Source: Acidobacteriota bacterium (GTDB taxonomy: Bacteria > Acidobacteriota > UBA6911). Taken from it: DNA of 34,002 bases. Under the pieces are notes generated by a model. That model saw nothing but the letters and a program-made list of their open reading frames with translations, made no database searches and was not told where the DNA came from. Within the stretch, counting starts at the first letter, position 1. Every line of letters begins with the position of its first letter. The position numbers were made by a program, and so were the translations under genes. The stretch covers positions 1 through 34,002 of the forward strand of contig JAFNAG010000025.1 in the NCBI GenBank assembly GCA_017860135.1, written 5' to 3'. Shown here piece by piece: positions 15,836 through 24,582 of the stretch.

Positions 15836-16426
15836 TCAGTTTCCCGCGGCTTTTTCCGCCGGCTTCGGAGCTGCCGGCGCAGTCATGATGTATCCCGCCA
15901 CCTTCACCTGCGGGCGGATTTCATCCCGGTTACGCAGACGCAGCTGCTGGACATACAACTCTTCGACTCTCAGAAACTTATCGTAGTTCTCAACTGCCAC
16001 CAGGAATTGCACCAGCGGGTCGATCGTACAATTCATCATCAGCTGGACCGAAATCTTGCTGAGGTTGTCCTGGATCTTCTGTTCCGGCTGCATGGTCTTG
16101 CTCGTGATCTCGACGCCGCTCTGATCCGCCAGTTCCTGGAGCAGCTTCTGCAAGGACGCTGCGGCGATGGAAGCATTGTCGCCGGGCAGGAGCCGGTTAC
16201 GGTTCTGCGCCAACCGTTGCTCGTAGGCGGCGACACGCTCTTGGTACGCCGCCTCAAGGTTGATCAGCTCCTTCTGGCGGAGCAGATATTGTTTTTTGGA
16301 TTCGACGGTCGCTGCCAGACCTTCGCGGCTCGGGATCAGAAGCGAAGTCAGGTAATAGGCAAGCACCAGAGCGGCAAGGGTGCCGCCAACGATCAAGAAC
16401 TGCTTTTCTCTCGTGGATATTTTCAC
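15836..16426 (-). CDS. gspM: Type II secretion GspM/PilO-like protein
   Basis: The 196-aa product has a short cytoplasmic tail, one transmembrane helix (about residues 9-29), a coiled-coil stretch (KKQYLLRQKELINLEAAYQE), and a ferredoxin-like periplasmic domain containing KISVQLMMNCTIDPLVQFL and VEELYVQQLRLRNRDEI. This matches GspM/PilO. It starts with GTG at 16426 with GAGAG upstream and lies three bases after the gspL stop, so the two are coupled. GspM pairs with GspL in the inner-membrane platform. Confidence 0.82.
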   Translation of the reverse strand: MKISTREKQFLIVGGTLAALVLAYYLTSLLIPSREGLAATVESKKQYLLRQKELINLEAAYQERVAAYEQRLAQNRNRLLPGDNASIAAASLQKLLQELADQSGVEITSKTMQPEQKIQDNLSKISVQLMMNCTIDPLVQFLVAVENYDKFLRVEELYVQQLRLRNRDEIRPQVKVAGYIMTAPAAPKPAEKAAGN

Positions 16427-16429
16427 GGC

Positions 16430-17827
16430 TTATCTCTCGCACTTCGCTCCGAACGTGAACGTGTCTTTTCCCGACAGAGCGTCTTTGAAAACGCTGCTCT
16501 GCTGCACCACATCCTTGAGCAGCTTGGAATTCTCGAGCTTTTGTATCAGGTCCGTTGACGAAGGGCTCAATCCCTGCAGCTGCAACGTGCAATCGGTGTT
16601 CCGATAAAACCTGAGGTAGGTGTCCTGGGGGAGAAGTCCGGTCAATTCCTGGAGAATCTCCAGGTTCATGTCGCGCCGGCTCATGATGTCCTCCAGGAAG
16701 ACGATCTGCTTTTCCAGGCTGTCGGCCTGCGCGCGCACCGCCTGGATCCTGGATACCGGCTGCTTCAGAGCTTCGATTTCCTGGTCCAGCTTGCGAATCA
16801 GGATCCTCTCCTGAATCATCTGCCGGAAGCCGAAACCGGCCAGTGCCACTGCGATGACCAGGCCCAGCAGGATCGTGGGCACGTATGCCCAGCGCTTCTG
16901 GTGCACGCGGCTTTCGTACGGGAGCAGGTTCAGCTTCATCGGCAGCCGGCGGGCGATTCCCGAGTAGGCGAGTGCGAGCGAAGTGGACGCTTCCTGGAGG
17001 ACTGCGCGGTTGCGGGGATCCATTTCAAAACGCAGCCGTGCCCCGATCATTTCGCAGCCGGGCATTTGCTGCTCGAGCTCCCGGCTCGCGGTACCGGACT
17101 CCTCTCCGGCCATTACGATGCCGTCGATGCTCTCCTCGGGGCCGAGCCGCACTTTTCCGGTCGCGACCTCGATCTCCCTCAATATGGAATCCTTCCAGGA
17201 CTCATCCTCCGGCTTGGCGGCCTCGCGCGCGTACACCAGCGCGCCGTTGCGCAGGATGGCGAGTTCGATTCCGCCCGGTTTCAAATCGGCGAGGACATAA
17301 TTCTTGCCCGTCCCGCTGGCCTGTGTTCCAAGGAACATGTTTGCCAGCGCCACGGGACCGGCGGTAACGGCAGCCGGCCGCAGGCCAAACTGGCGCAGGA
17401 GCGCCAGATGCGCGTCCAGAATCGATTTCCGCATCATGACCAGCAGGATGTTCAGGCGCTTGGCGGTCTTCCCGTTTTTCAGGAGCACGAAATCGTAGTA
17501 GAGCTTCTCCTCCTCGGTCGGCTCAAAAGACTGCACCTGGTAGAGCATCACCTGCTTGAGGTTGTCCTCCACTTCCTTGGGAAGGTCCAGGTAGCGGAGG
17601 ATGACATCCTTTCGGGGAATCCCGAGAACGATATGCTCGCGCCCGATCTTCTCCCGCTTGAAGAAGGCGTCGATTTCGCTGCGCACGACCTGAGGGTCGC
17701 GCTGGCGGTAGCCCGGGATGCGGGCGAAGCTGGTGAAAACCCCTCCCGCAAAATTGCTGCGGAGACAGGAAAAGAGCAGGTCTTCCTGCCTGATTTCAAC
17801 TCCCACGCTGGTTTTGAGATAAATCAC
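16430..17827 (-). CDS. gspL: Type II secretion GspL as a PilM-PilN fusion
   Basis: The 465-aa product has an actin-like cytoplasmic domain (about 1-295) with PilM-type stretches: IVLGIPRKDVILRYLDLP, MLYQVQSFEPTEEEKLYYDF and NYVLADLKPGGIELAILR. KLNLLPYESR at 298-307 matches the INLLP motif with which PilN binds PilM. A transmembrane helix (about 315-334), a coiled coil and a PilN-like periplasmic domain end the protein. In classical T2SS this is GspL, which recruits the ATPase GspE. Start is GTG 17827 with AGGA about eight bases before it. The gap to gspK is ten bases. The motif suggests it arose by joining pilM and pilN genes. Confidence 0.87.
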   Translation of the reverse strand: MIYLKTSVGVEIRQEDLLFSCLRSNFAGGVFTSFARIPGYRQRDPQVVRSEIDAFFKREKIGREHIVLGIPRKDVILRYLDLPKEVEDNLKQVMLYQVQSFEPTEEEKLYYDFVLLKNGKTAKRLNILLVMMRKSILDAHLALLRQFGLRPAAVTAGPVALANMFLGTQASGTGKNYVLADLKPGGIELAILRNGALVYAREAAKPEDESWKDSILREIEVATGKVRLGPEESIDGIVMAGEESGTASRELEQQMPGCEMIGARLRFEMDPRNRAVLQEASTSLALAYSGIARRLPMKLNLLPYESRVHQKRWAYVPTILLGLVIAVALAGFGFRQMIQERILIRKLDQEIEALKQPVSRIQAVRAQADSLEKQIVFLEDIMSRRDMNLEILQELTGLLPQDTYLRFYRNTDCTLQLQGLSPSSTDLIQKLENSKLLKDVVQQSSVFKDALSGKDTFTFGAKCER

Positions 17828-17837
17828 AGTTTTCGTC

Positions 17838-18854
17838 CTACCAGTTCGGAATGTTCTCGTTCCAATAAATGATCCTGTATCGCTCGGGTTCTCTCGGGTC
17901 GAGTGTGATCGTGGTCCGTATGACTCTGCGCACCCTGGAATTCAGCCGGTGCGCGGACGCCGAGAGCGTGTACACGCCGGAACGCTGGGTGTAGATGAAG
18001 GTGAGCGCGCTCGTCTCCAGGCTGGGTCCGGTCAGCTTGGTCACCTCCTCGATTGTATCGAATGGTTTCACTTGCCGGCGTTCATGGATCGCCTGCGCGG
18101 CGGCAGGGCTCATTCCGGGGATGGAAAGCAGCACCTGCAGCGGAGCGTAATTGATGTTGATCCGGTTCGAAGGCGAATAGACGGTCAGATAGCGCGAGAG
18201 GCCATATCGCTCGATGATCTGGCCTTCGTCGGTTTTCTCCCTTCGCCCGTAATAATATTCGGGGGTGACGCCGCGGATCAGCAGGAGTTCCTCCAGCGAA
18301 CTCATCGTTCCGTTGCCGTTTCTGGGCAGATAGGGCGGCTGCAGCGTCTGGTAAAAATCAGCCTCGGCGCCGTTCGGCTGCGGGATGGCGTCCGCGTCGC
18401 GCCAGTCGATGATGGAGTCGAGGATGATATCCGCATCCGGCGACTGGATTCCCACGATCCCCATCAGGGTCCGCAACTGCTCCGTTGCCGCAGGAGTGAC
18501 AAAATTCAGGTTGATCTTGCCCGATTCGTCCTGTATCTCGACTTCGTATTCGCCGTCGCCGTATTGTCCCGTGACCTTGCCGAGGTCGATCGGGTCCACT
18601 GGCAGCGCCAGCAGGTCCTGCTGGGTCCGCTGCGGCAGATAGGTCTTCTGGATCAACTGGTAGACCGTGGTGGCAATGCCTGCGCGCGCGATGTAGTAGG
18701 CATCCGCCAGGTCCCGCGTGTTGCGTGCGACGGCAACATCCACGAACGATTCGCGGGCAAAGCTCAGCGCAATGACCGAGAGGATCATGAGAATCCAGAG
18801 GAGCGCGATCAGGATAACGCCCCGATCATCTTTTCGTGCGCGGATCGTCTGCAC
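17838..18854 (-). CDS. gspK: Type II secretion minor pseudopilin GspK
   Basis: The 338-aa product has a type IV prepilin-like N-terminus (RKDDRG followed by VILIALLWILMILSVIALSF), lacking the usual Glu at position +5 as GspK normally does. The body has GspK features: SGKINLNFVTPAA, DSIIDWRDADAIPQPNGAE, a PPYLPRNGNGTMSSLEELLL stretch, and INYAPLQVLLSIPGMSPAAA. GspK caps the pseudopilus tip with GspI and GspJ. The track start at 18908 is replaced by GTG 18854, which has AAAGGAGG eight bases upstream; the gene then overlaps gspJ by 29 bases. Cleavage is by a prepilin peptidase not found in this window. Confidence 0.93.
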   Translation of the reverse strand: MQTIRARKDDRGVILIALLWILMILSVIALSFARESFVDVAVARNTRDLADAYYIARAGIATTVYQLIQKTYLPQRTQQDLLALPVDPIDLGKVTGQYGDGEYEVEIQDESGKINLNFVTPAATEQLRTLMGIVGIQSPDADIILDSIIDWRDADAIPQPNGAEADFYQTLQPPYLPRNGNGTMSSLEELLLIRGVTPEYYYGRREKTDEGQIIERYGLSRYLTVYSPSNRININYAPLQVLLSIPGMSPAAAQAIHERRQVKPFDTIEEVTKLTGPSLETSALTFIYTQRSGVYTLSASAHRLNSRVRRVIRTTITLDPREPERYRIIYWNENIPNW

Positions 18855-19587
18855 GGGGTCGCCTCCTTTGCTCTTCAAACGGATCCTGAAAATTGAGCCT
18901 CGAGTCATATGGCTGCGCCAGCACGGGAAATACGATCTGCCTGCTCCTGGTCCCGCCGTCGGCTTCCTTGAGAGTGAGGGTCATGGAAATGGCCGAGGGC
19001 AGGCTGCCCAGCCCCCTGGCATCCCACGCGCTCAGCCATTGGGCCGGCAGGTCGTTGCCGTTGCCGGGATCGAAATACTCGAAAAACGCGCCTGTCAGAT
19101 GGTCGAAGATCGTTATGGCAGTCTGTCCGGCCTGATCCAGGCTGACCACCTGCGTAGGATCCACTCCCAGGTACCGTCCCTCCCGCTCAATCAGCGAATA
19201 ATCACCCTCCTCGCCGGGAACGATCTCATAGGAGACCAGGGTGAGCCCCGGCTGCTCCTGAAAGCGGAGCGGGCAGAGCGTGACAAACTGGATTGCGGTG
19301 TCGGTCCCGAAGAAAACCGGGTACAGTCCGCCGTCGCCCTGCAGATCCAGCGGGGCGATAACGCCGAAGGTGGACGCCAGTTGCTTTTCGACCAGATCCA
19401 GCATTGCACGGTGCTGCTGGTTTTCGTCAATGAACTGTGTTCCGCGCTGCCAGGAGGAAATACTGATGCGCAGAATGGCCCAGAGGGCAAGGGCGATGAT
19501 CGCAACCAGCGTCACGGCCACCACCATCTCGAGCAGGGTAAAACCCTCGCTTCCACTGCGCCTTCGTATTGATGTCCGATTTCTCAT
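18826..19587 (-). CDS. gspJ: Type II secretion minor pseudopilin GspJ
   Basis: The 253-aa product has a leader with basic residues (MRNRTSIRRRSGSEG) before the prepilin cleavage site G/FTLLEMVVAV, with Glu at +5 as required for assembly. The C-terminal domain carries RAMLDLVEKQLASTFGVI and DGGLYPVFFGTD, similar to GspJ, and ends in a long basic tail (EQRRRPRADDPRTKR). GspJ joins GspI and GspK in the pseudopilus tip. It overlaps gspI by four bases (ATGA). Confidence 0.92.
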   Translation of the reverse strand: MRNRTSIRRRSGSEGFTLLEMVVAVTLVAIIALALWAILRISISSWQRGTQFIDENQQHRAMLDLVEKQLASTFGVIAPLDLQGDGGLYPVFFGTDTAIQFVTLCPLRFQEQPGLTLVSYEIVPGEEGDYSLIEREGRYLGVDPTQVVSLDQAGQTAITIFDHLTGAFFEYFDPGNGNDLPAQWLSAWDARGLGSLPSAISMTLTLKEADGGTRSRQIVFPVLAQPYDSRLNFQDPFEEQRRRPRADDPRTKR

Positions 19588-20021
19588 CTCGGGACCCGGA
19601 CCGCCCCGGTTGCATCCAGGGCGCTCACCACCTTCATAGTCTGCAGCTGGAAAGACGGCGCTGCAGCGTTCGGTTCCATAACATCCACTGCGAATCCCAA
19701 CAGTCTGACCGGCATCTGCGCCGTTTGCACTCCCTGCATTACGGATTCCGGCACCGGCATTTCGACTTCCGTGACTGTAACGGTCCAGCGGGTACCGTCC
19801 TCAAAGTCGCCCTGCATCGTCGTCGGCCCGCTGACGGTTCCGTCCAGCAGCGCCAGTTCCATCACAGTCCGGGCATGCTCGATGGCGCGCCCGCGTGCCC
19901 GGACCTTCCGGATGTTGCCGAGAGATCCGGAAATCAGCGACAGGATAAGCGCCGCGCCTACCGCAAGGACCGTCAGCGCCACAAGCACCTCGAGCAGGGT
20001 GAACCCGGATTCCCTTTTCAT
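19584..20021 (-). CDS. gspI: Type II secretion minor pseudopilin GspI
   Basis: The 145-aa product begins MKRESG/FTLLEVLVALTVL, a short leader with the prepilin cleavage site and Glu+5. The following ARGRAIEHARTVMELALLDG and RWTVTVTEV match the GspI pattern of an N-terminal helix followed by a small beta domain. Length is close to the usual 120-130 aa. It overlaps both neighbours by four bases (ATGA), the tightest part of the operon. Confidence 0.92.
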   Translation of the reverse strand: MKRESGFTLLEVLVALTVLAVGAALILSLISGSLGNIRKVRARGRAIEHARTVMELALLDGTVSGPTTMQGDFEDGTRWTVTVTEVEMPVPESVMQGVQTAQMPVRLLGFAVDVMEPNAAAPSFQLQTMKVVSALDATGAVRVPR

Positions 20022-20524
20022 CGCGCCGTGCCTCCCCGGTCAGAGAGAAGCTTCGCCACCCCCAGAATCGGATCGATCTCGATGCTCAGCACGGCTCCGT
20101 TTTCCGATTTCAATTGAATCCGCCCGGCATCGGAACTGCCGTTGGGAAGAAATCGGAATTCGAGCGGCCCCTGCACCCAGGGTTCTCCCGTGTTCGTAAG
20201 CACCAGAACGGTCACGTCATGCGGCAACTGGTACGATCGAGCCCCATCCCCGACATCGTCCGAGAGCGTCATCTTCTGCGCCCCGCTGTCGATGGACACC
20301 TTCATGACCTTCTGCTCGGTCACGGCGGTCTCCCGGGCAACACGAAATGTGCTGATCACATCCCTGCCCACTGCGCGCAGATGAAACGCGGTGCGCCCCC
20401 GGGACATCGACGGGTAGGTGATGGTGGCAACCATGCTGATCACAACCAACACCAGGATGAGTTCCAGGAGGGTGAAGCCCCCGGCGGTACCCGCCGTGCC
20501 CCACCTATTTCCAGTTCGTGACAT
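20018..20524 (-). CDS. gspH: Type II secretion minor pseudopilin GspH
   Basis: The 168-aa product has the leader MSRTGNRWGTAGTAGG followed by FTLLELILVLVVISMVATIT, the prepilin helix with Glu+5. The body has the GspH/FimT-like pattern (VGRDVISTFRVARETAVTEQ, MKVSIDSGAQKMTL, GPLEFRFLPNGSSDAG). ATG 20524 overlaps the end of gspG by 20 bases and has GAGGG upstream; the track start at 20581 would overlap gspG far more and add a leader unlike prepilins. GspH sits between the tip complex and the GspG shaft. Confidence 0.9.
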   Translation of the reverse strand: MSRTGNRWGTAGTAGGFTLLELILVLVVISMVATITYPSMSRGRTAFHLRAVGRDVISTFRVARETAVTEQKVMKVSIDSGAQKMTLSDDVGDGARSYQLPHDVTVLVLTNTGEPWVQGPLEFRFLPNGSSDAGRIQLKSENGAVLSIEIDPILGVAKLLSDRGGTAR

Positions 20525-20936
20525 CGGCGTTTTCGCCCTCGCCGCCTTCCGTGCCATCGGGGCCGTAGGAAAAGAGGTCAAACTCAGTGCCTTGCGTTCC
20601 GGGGAACCGGTAGATATATGGTTTCCCCCACGGATCCATCGGAAGGGCCTTTCTCAGATACGGGCCATTCCACGAAGCCAGGTTGCCGGGATTCGAGACC
20701 AGAGCCTCGAGTCCTTCACTCTGTGTGGGGTAGCGCCCGACATCGAATGCGAACATCTGCAGGGCGCCCTCGAACTCGCCGATCTGGATCCTGGCAATTT
20801 GCGACCTGCTGGTCGTGAGATGCTTATAAATGTTGGGTGCAACCACGGCAGCCAGAAGGCTCAGAATGACGAGCACCACGATCAATTCGATGAGTGTGAA
20901 GCCCCGCTCCGATTTTCGGCTTTCACCAACAGGCAT
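20505..20936 (-). CDS. gspG: Type II secretion major pseudopilin GspG
   Basis: The 143-aa product starts MPVGESRKSERG/FTLIELIVVLVILSLLAAVV, a canonical leader and prepilin helix. It has the GspG hallmarks: AFDVGRYPTQSEGLEALV, WNGPYLRKALPMDPWGKPY, and FDLFSYGPDGTEGGEGENAD, a calcium-binding loop. Length fits the family (about 145 aa). ATG 20936 has GGGAGGG a few bases before; the track start at 21053 would add a 39-residue basic extension that no pseudopilin has. GspG polymerises into the pseudopilus. Confidence 0.95.
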   Translation of the reverse strand: MPVGESRKSERGFTLIELIVVLVILSLLAAVVAPNIYKHLTTSRSQIARIQIGEFEGALQMFAFDVGRYPTQSEGLEALVSNPGNLASWNGPYLRKALPMDPWGKPYIYRFPGTQGTEFDLFSYGPDGTEGGEGENADVTNWK

Positions 20937-21036
20937 ATTCCCTCCCACGCGGCGCCGCCTCCGGGGATCTCTTTCCGGAAGGCACGCGCCTGTGCAGACA
21001 TCAGAATCTTCGGACACTTGTTTCATTGGCCCGTCC

Positions 21037-22257
21037 CTAAAGCGGCACTTCATTGATGCTGAAAATCGCCATCAGCATCGAGATCACCATGGTGCCGATG
21101 ACGATTCCCATCACCAGAATCAGGGCCGGCTCGAAAAACGAGATCAGATTCTTGATCGAAGTCCTGACCTCGGTATCGTAGACTTCGGCGACCTGGATCA
21201 GCATGGTGTCCAGCTTTCCGGACTCTTCACCCACCTCGATCAAATGCATGGCCAGCGGCGGAAACACCCCGCTCTGCTTCATCGGCTGGGCGATGCCTTC
21301 CCCTTTTTTGATCCCGTTGCGGATCGGCTCGATGGTTGTGGCGATGCCCTGATTCGAGAGGATTTCCCTCACGATGTTCATCCCCTGCAGCAGGGGTACA
21401 CCGCTGTGCAGGAGCGTGCCGAGGGTTCGGGAAAATCTGGCCACTTCGACCTTGCGCACCACCGGCCCCCACAGGGGGAGGCGCAACAGCCAGCGATCCC
21501 ATTGCAAGCGTCCTTCGGGACTCGTGCGATAGCGTTTCAAGTACACGCCGACCAGGATCGCCGAGACCAGGATGAGCCACCAGTAACCGGCAAGGAAGTC
21601 GCTGAGTCCCTTCAGCATTGCCATGGGAAGCGGCAGCGGGACGCCCATGTCCTGAAAGACTCCGGCGAAGCGTGGAATCACGAAGAGCGTCATAATGGTC
21701 ACGCTCGCCACTGCCACAACCGACAGGAGCGCCGGGTAGATCAGCGCACCGATCACATAGGAACGCAGGTTCTCGCTGGTCTCGAGAAACACCGTCAGCC
21801 GCCCGAGGATTTCTTCAAGCACCCCGCCCACTTCGCCGGCGTGGACCATGTTGACATAGACCTTGGGAAACACGTCGGGATACTCCCCCAGGGCTTCCGA
21901 AAACGACTTACCCCCTTTGACTGCCTTCAGCACATTCTGGATCACTTCCGCCATCGCCGGGCTCTCCGCCAGTTGCCCGAGCACGGCAAGGCTCCGGTCG
22001 AGGGGAATTCCCGAACGGACCAGAGTGTGCAATTCGTGGGTAAAGACGAGCAGGTCCTTGCGACGGACCTTCCGGACCTTCCAGGGCCAGGGGATGTCGC
22101 GGGTGAGCAGGGTTTTCCTCGAGGCTGCATCCACGCGGATCGGCAGCAGGCCCATCTCCTGCAGTTTCAAGGAGACGACAGCGCTGTCCGGCGCCTCCAT
22201 CGTCCCTTCCACCAGCTTCCCTTCGAGGGTAGCAGCTCTGTAAGCAAATGCCGCCAT
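21037..22257 (-). CDS. gspF: Type II secretion inner-membrane platform protein GspF
   Basis: The 406-aa product begins MAAFAYRAATLEGKLVEGTM, the N-terminus typical of GspF. It has two T2SSF repeats (FTHELHTLVRSGIPLDRSLA and ... FSRTLGTLLHSGVPLLQGM), each followed by a helical domain and membrane helices near residues 170-190, 220-240 and 375-400. GspF couples the ATPase to pseudopilus assembly. It follows gspE by 14 bases. About 100 bases separate it from gspG, the largest gap inside the run. Confidence 0.95.
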   Translation of the reverse strand: MAAFAYRAATLEGKLVEGTMEAPDSAVVSLKLQEMGLLPIRVDAASRKTLLTRDIPWPWKVRKVRRKDLLVFTHELHTLVRSGIPLDRSLAVLGQLAESPAMAEVIQNVLKAVKGGKSFSEALGEYPDVFPKVYVNMVHAGEVGGVLEEILGRLTVFLETSENLRSYVIGALIYPALLSVVAVASVTIMTLFVIPRFAGVFQDMGVPLPLPMAMLKGLSDFLAGYWWLILVSAILVGVYLKRYRTSPEGRLQWDRWLLRLPLWGPVVRKVEVARFSRTLGTLLHSGVPLLQGMNIVREILSNQGIATTIEPIRNGIKKGEGIAQPMKQSGVFPPLAMHLIEVGEESGKLDTMLIQVAEVYDTEVRTSIKNLISFFEPALILVMGIVIGTMVISMLMAIFSINEVPL

Positions 22258-22271
22258 AGGTGTTCCAGCCC

Positions 22272-23993
22272 TTAGGTTTCCTGGGTGACGCGCAGCACTT
22301 CCGACAGCGTCGTCTGGCCCTGCCGCACCTTGAGCCAGCCGTCGTCGCGCAGAGAGCGCATGCCGGATTCCAGAGCCTTCTTGCGGATCTGCCCGGAATC
22401 CGCCTTCCCGACCGTAAGCTTGCGCAGTTCATCATTGATGAGCATCAGTTCATAGATACCCACTCTCCCGGCAAAGCCTGTGTTGGAGCAGCGATCGCAG
22501 CCCTTGCCTTCATAGAAGCGGTCCGGCTGGCGGCCATTGCCGCGCCGGTAGCCGATCTCGTCCAGCATTTCCGGCACCGGGAATACTTCATCGCGGCAGT
22601 GCGGGCAGATCACCCGGACCAGGCGTTGCGCCAGAACACCCAGCAGCGAGGAGGCGATCAGGTAATCCTCGGCCCCCATGTCCACGAGGCGGGTAATGGC
22701 GCTGGGGGCATCATTGGTGTGCAAAGTTGAAAACACCAGGTGCCCGGTGAGGGCCGAACGGATCGCGATTTCGGCGGTTTCGAGATCACGGATTTCCCCC
22801 ACCATGATGACATCGGGATCCTGACGGACAATGTGACGCAGCCCGGAGGCAAAAGTCAGCCCGATCTGGGGATTCACCTGGATCTGGTTGATGCCGTCCA
22901 TCTGGTATTCGACAGGGTCCTCGATGGTGATGATCTTTTTGTCCGACAGATTGATCGTATCCAGGGCACTGTACAGCGTCGTGGTCTTCCCGCTTCCCGT
23001 CGGTCCGGTCACAAGAAAAATCCCGTGTGGGCGGCGGATCAGCGATTCCAGGTCACGCAGGGAATCCTCGGGAAAGCCCAGCCTTCGGATGTCGTAGAGA
23101 TCACTGTTGCTCTTGTCGAGGATACGCATGACCACGCTTTCCCCGTACATCGTAGGCAACGTGGAGACGCGCAGATCGATGTCCTTGCCCAGAACCTTCA
23201 GTTTGATGCGTCCGTCCTGCGGCAGGCGCCTCTCCGCGATGTTCAGCTTGGCCATGATCTTGACCCGGCTGATGATCGCCGCCTTGAGCTTTTTGGGCGG
23301 TGACTCGACATCGTAGAGGATGCCGTCGACGCGGTAGCGGACCTTGAGGTCCTTTTCGAACGGCTCGATGTGAATGTCGCTGGATCTTCCCTCGATCGCT
23401 TTGGAGATGACAAGGTTCACCAGCCGGATGACGGGAGCTTCGGAAGCGAGATCCTTCAGCTGCTCGATGTCCTCGATCTCGTCCAGGCTCTCGATGTTCC
23501 CGTCATCGATGCCCTCGATGATTCGCCCCAGCGTGGAGGCCGCGGATCCGTAGAACTTCTCGAGAACATCCATGATCTCGCTCTCGGCTCCCAGCAGGGG
23601 CTTTACGGAAAACCCTGTGGACTGCCGGACCAGGTCGAGCGTGGCGTCGTCCAGCGGGTCGGTCATCGCCAGGGTCAGCACGTTGTCTTCGAGCGCCACC
23701 GGGACAAACTTGCACTGCTTCATGAAGCGGTGCGTGAGGATATTCTCCAGAACCGGCACCGCGGGATATGCGGCGCCGGTGACGGACGGAATGCCCAGGT
23801 GCTCGGACACCACCGCGAGGCAGTCTTTCTCGGAAACATAGCCAAGGTCGACCAGCAGTTTGCCGAGTTTCTCCCTGGACTCCGCCTGCAGATTGAGCGC
23901 CGTCCGCAATTCTTCCTCGTCAATCAGCCCGCGCTCCAGGAAAACCTGGCCGATCAGTTTCCGCGTTTTGAGTTCCTGAACCTTAATACTCAA
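22272..23993 (-). CDS. gspE: Type II secretion ATPase GspE
   Basis: The 573-aa product is a T2SS/PilB-type ATPase. Residues 1-150 form an N-terminal MshEN-type domain (LIGQVFLERGLIDEEEL, LGKLLVDLGYVSEKDCL). The core has Walker A GPTGSGKTTT (330-339), the Asp box, Walker B DPDVIMVGEIRD (392-403), and HTNDAPSAITRL near the His box. A zinc-binding tetracysteine follows (CPHC 463-466, CDRC 499-502). The start is TTG 23993, overlapping the upstream gene by 11 bases, with GGGTGA upstream. It powers pseudopilus growth and binds GspL. Confidence 0.96.
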   Translation of the reverse strand: MSIKVQELKTRKLIGQVFLERGLIDEEELRTALNLQAESREKLGKLLVDLGYVSEKDCLAVVSEHLGIPSVTGAAYPAVPVLENILTHRFMKQCKFVPVALEDNVLTLAMTDPLDDATLDLVRQSTGFSVKPLLGAESEIMDVLEKFYGSAASTLGRIIEGIDDGNIESLDEIEDIEQLKDLASEAPVIRLVNLVISKAIEGRSSDIHIEPFEKDLKVRYRVDGILYDVESPPKKLKAAIISRVKIMAKLNIAERRLPQDGRIKLKVLGKDIDLRVSTLPTMYGESVVMRILDKSNSDLYDIRRLGFPEDSLRDLESLIRRPHGIFLVTGPTGSGKTTTLYSALDTINLSDKKIITIEDPVEYQMDGINQIQVNPQIGLTFASGLRHIVRQDPDVIMVGEIRDLETAEIAIRSALTGHLVFSTLHTNDAPSAITRLVDMGAEDYLIASSLLGVLAQRLVRVICPHCRDEVFPVPEMLDEIGYRRGNGRQPDRFYEGKGCDRCSNTGFAGRVGIYELMLINDELRKLTVGKADSGQIRKKALESGMRSLRDDGWLKVRQGQTTLSEVLRVTQET

Positions 23994-24549
23994 CGATTTT
24001 CACCCTATGCTTGAATTCGTTCAGCCCTTCCTGTCTGAGGATCGACTCGTCGAGGTCGCTTTGCAGCACGCTCAGAATCAGGGTCTTGTTCACATCTGAC
24101 TCGGAATTCAGCGGATTGCGCTCTTCGAAAAAAGCGGTGATGGAGATGCTTTCGCCTTTCTGGAGCTTGTCCATTCGCTTCCCTTGATCGAGGAGAATCT
24201 GCATCAGCTTTTCCTTGAGCCCTTCGATGCGTTGCTTTTTTTGAGCCGGCGTTACATCATCGGGGATGTTGCCGAAAGGTGTCGCCGTTCCATACCGGAT
24301 ATTCAACAGGAAGGTGAACATGAAGCCATATCCGGGAAGATACGCCCCTTTCGGTTTTTGCAGGCCCCATGGATTAAACGCCTTGTTGATCTCGTCGGTG
24401 ATCGCCCGCTCGAAACCCTGAATCTGGAGGTTCACCTTCGCGTAGTCGACCGGCACGCTCCTGCCGCTCTGCGCCGCCAGCGGCAGGCACAACAATCCCA
24501 ATGCCAGCACACCGAAGCATACCCGGTATCTCCTGCCATGCATTCGCAT
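23983..24549 (-). CDS. Exported protein of unknown function coupled to gspE
   Basis: The 188-aa product has a signal peptide (YRVCFGVLALGLLCLPLAAQ) and a soluble mature part. Features include FERAITDEINKAFNPWGLQ, a hydrophobic-aromatic stretch YLPGYGFMFTFLLNIRYG, a basic helix (PAQKKQRIEGLKEKLMQILL), and EGLNEFKHRVKIVEY at the end. I do not recognise the family. ATG 24549 has AAAGGAAAT upstream. Its last codons overlap the start of gspE by 11 bases, so translation is coupled. Its position between an anti-sigma gene and gspE makes it a candidate accessory factor or a stress-responsive periplasmic protein. Confidence 0.75.
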   Translation of the reverse strand: MRMHGRRYRVCFGVLALGLLCLPLAAQSGRSVPVDYAKVNLQIQGFERAITDEINKAFNPWGLQKPKGAYLPGYGFMFTFLLNIRYGTATPFGNIPDDVTPAQKKQRIEGLKEKLMQILLDQGKRMDKLQKGESISITAFFEERNPLNSESDVNKTLILSVLQSDLDESILRQEGLNEFKHRVKIVEY

Positions 24550-24582
24550 CTCATTTCCTTTCCGCGGTCCGTGCCGGACGCG

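Noticed and set aside
20830-22275. 481-aa plus-strand ORF opposite gspF
   Set aside because: Histidine- and arginine-rich antisense frame with no motif; gspF on the other strand is unmistakable.
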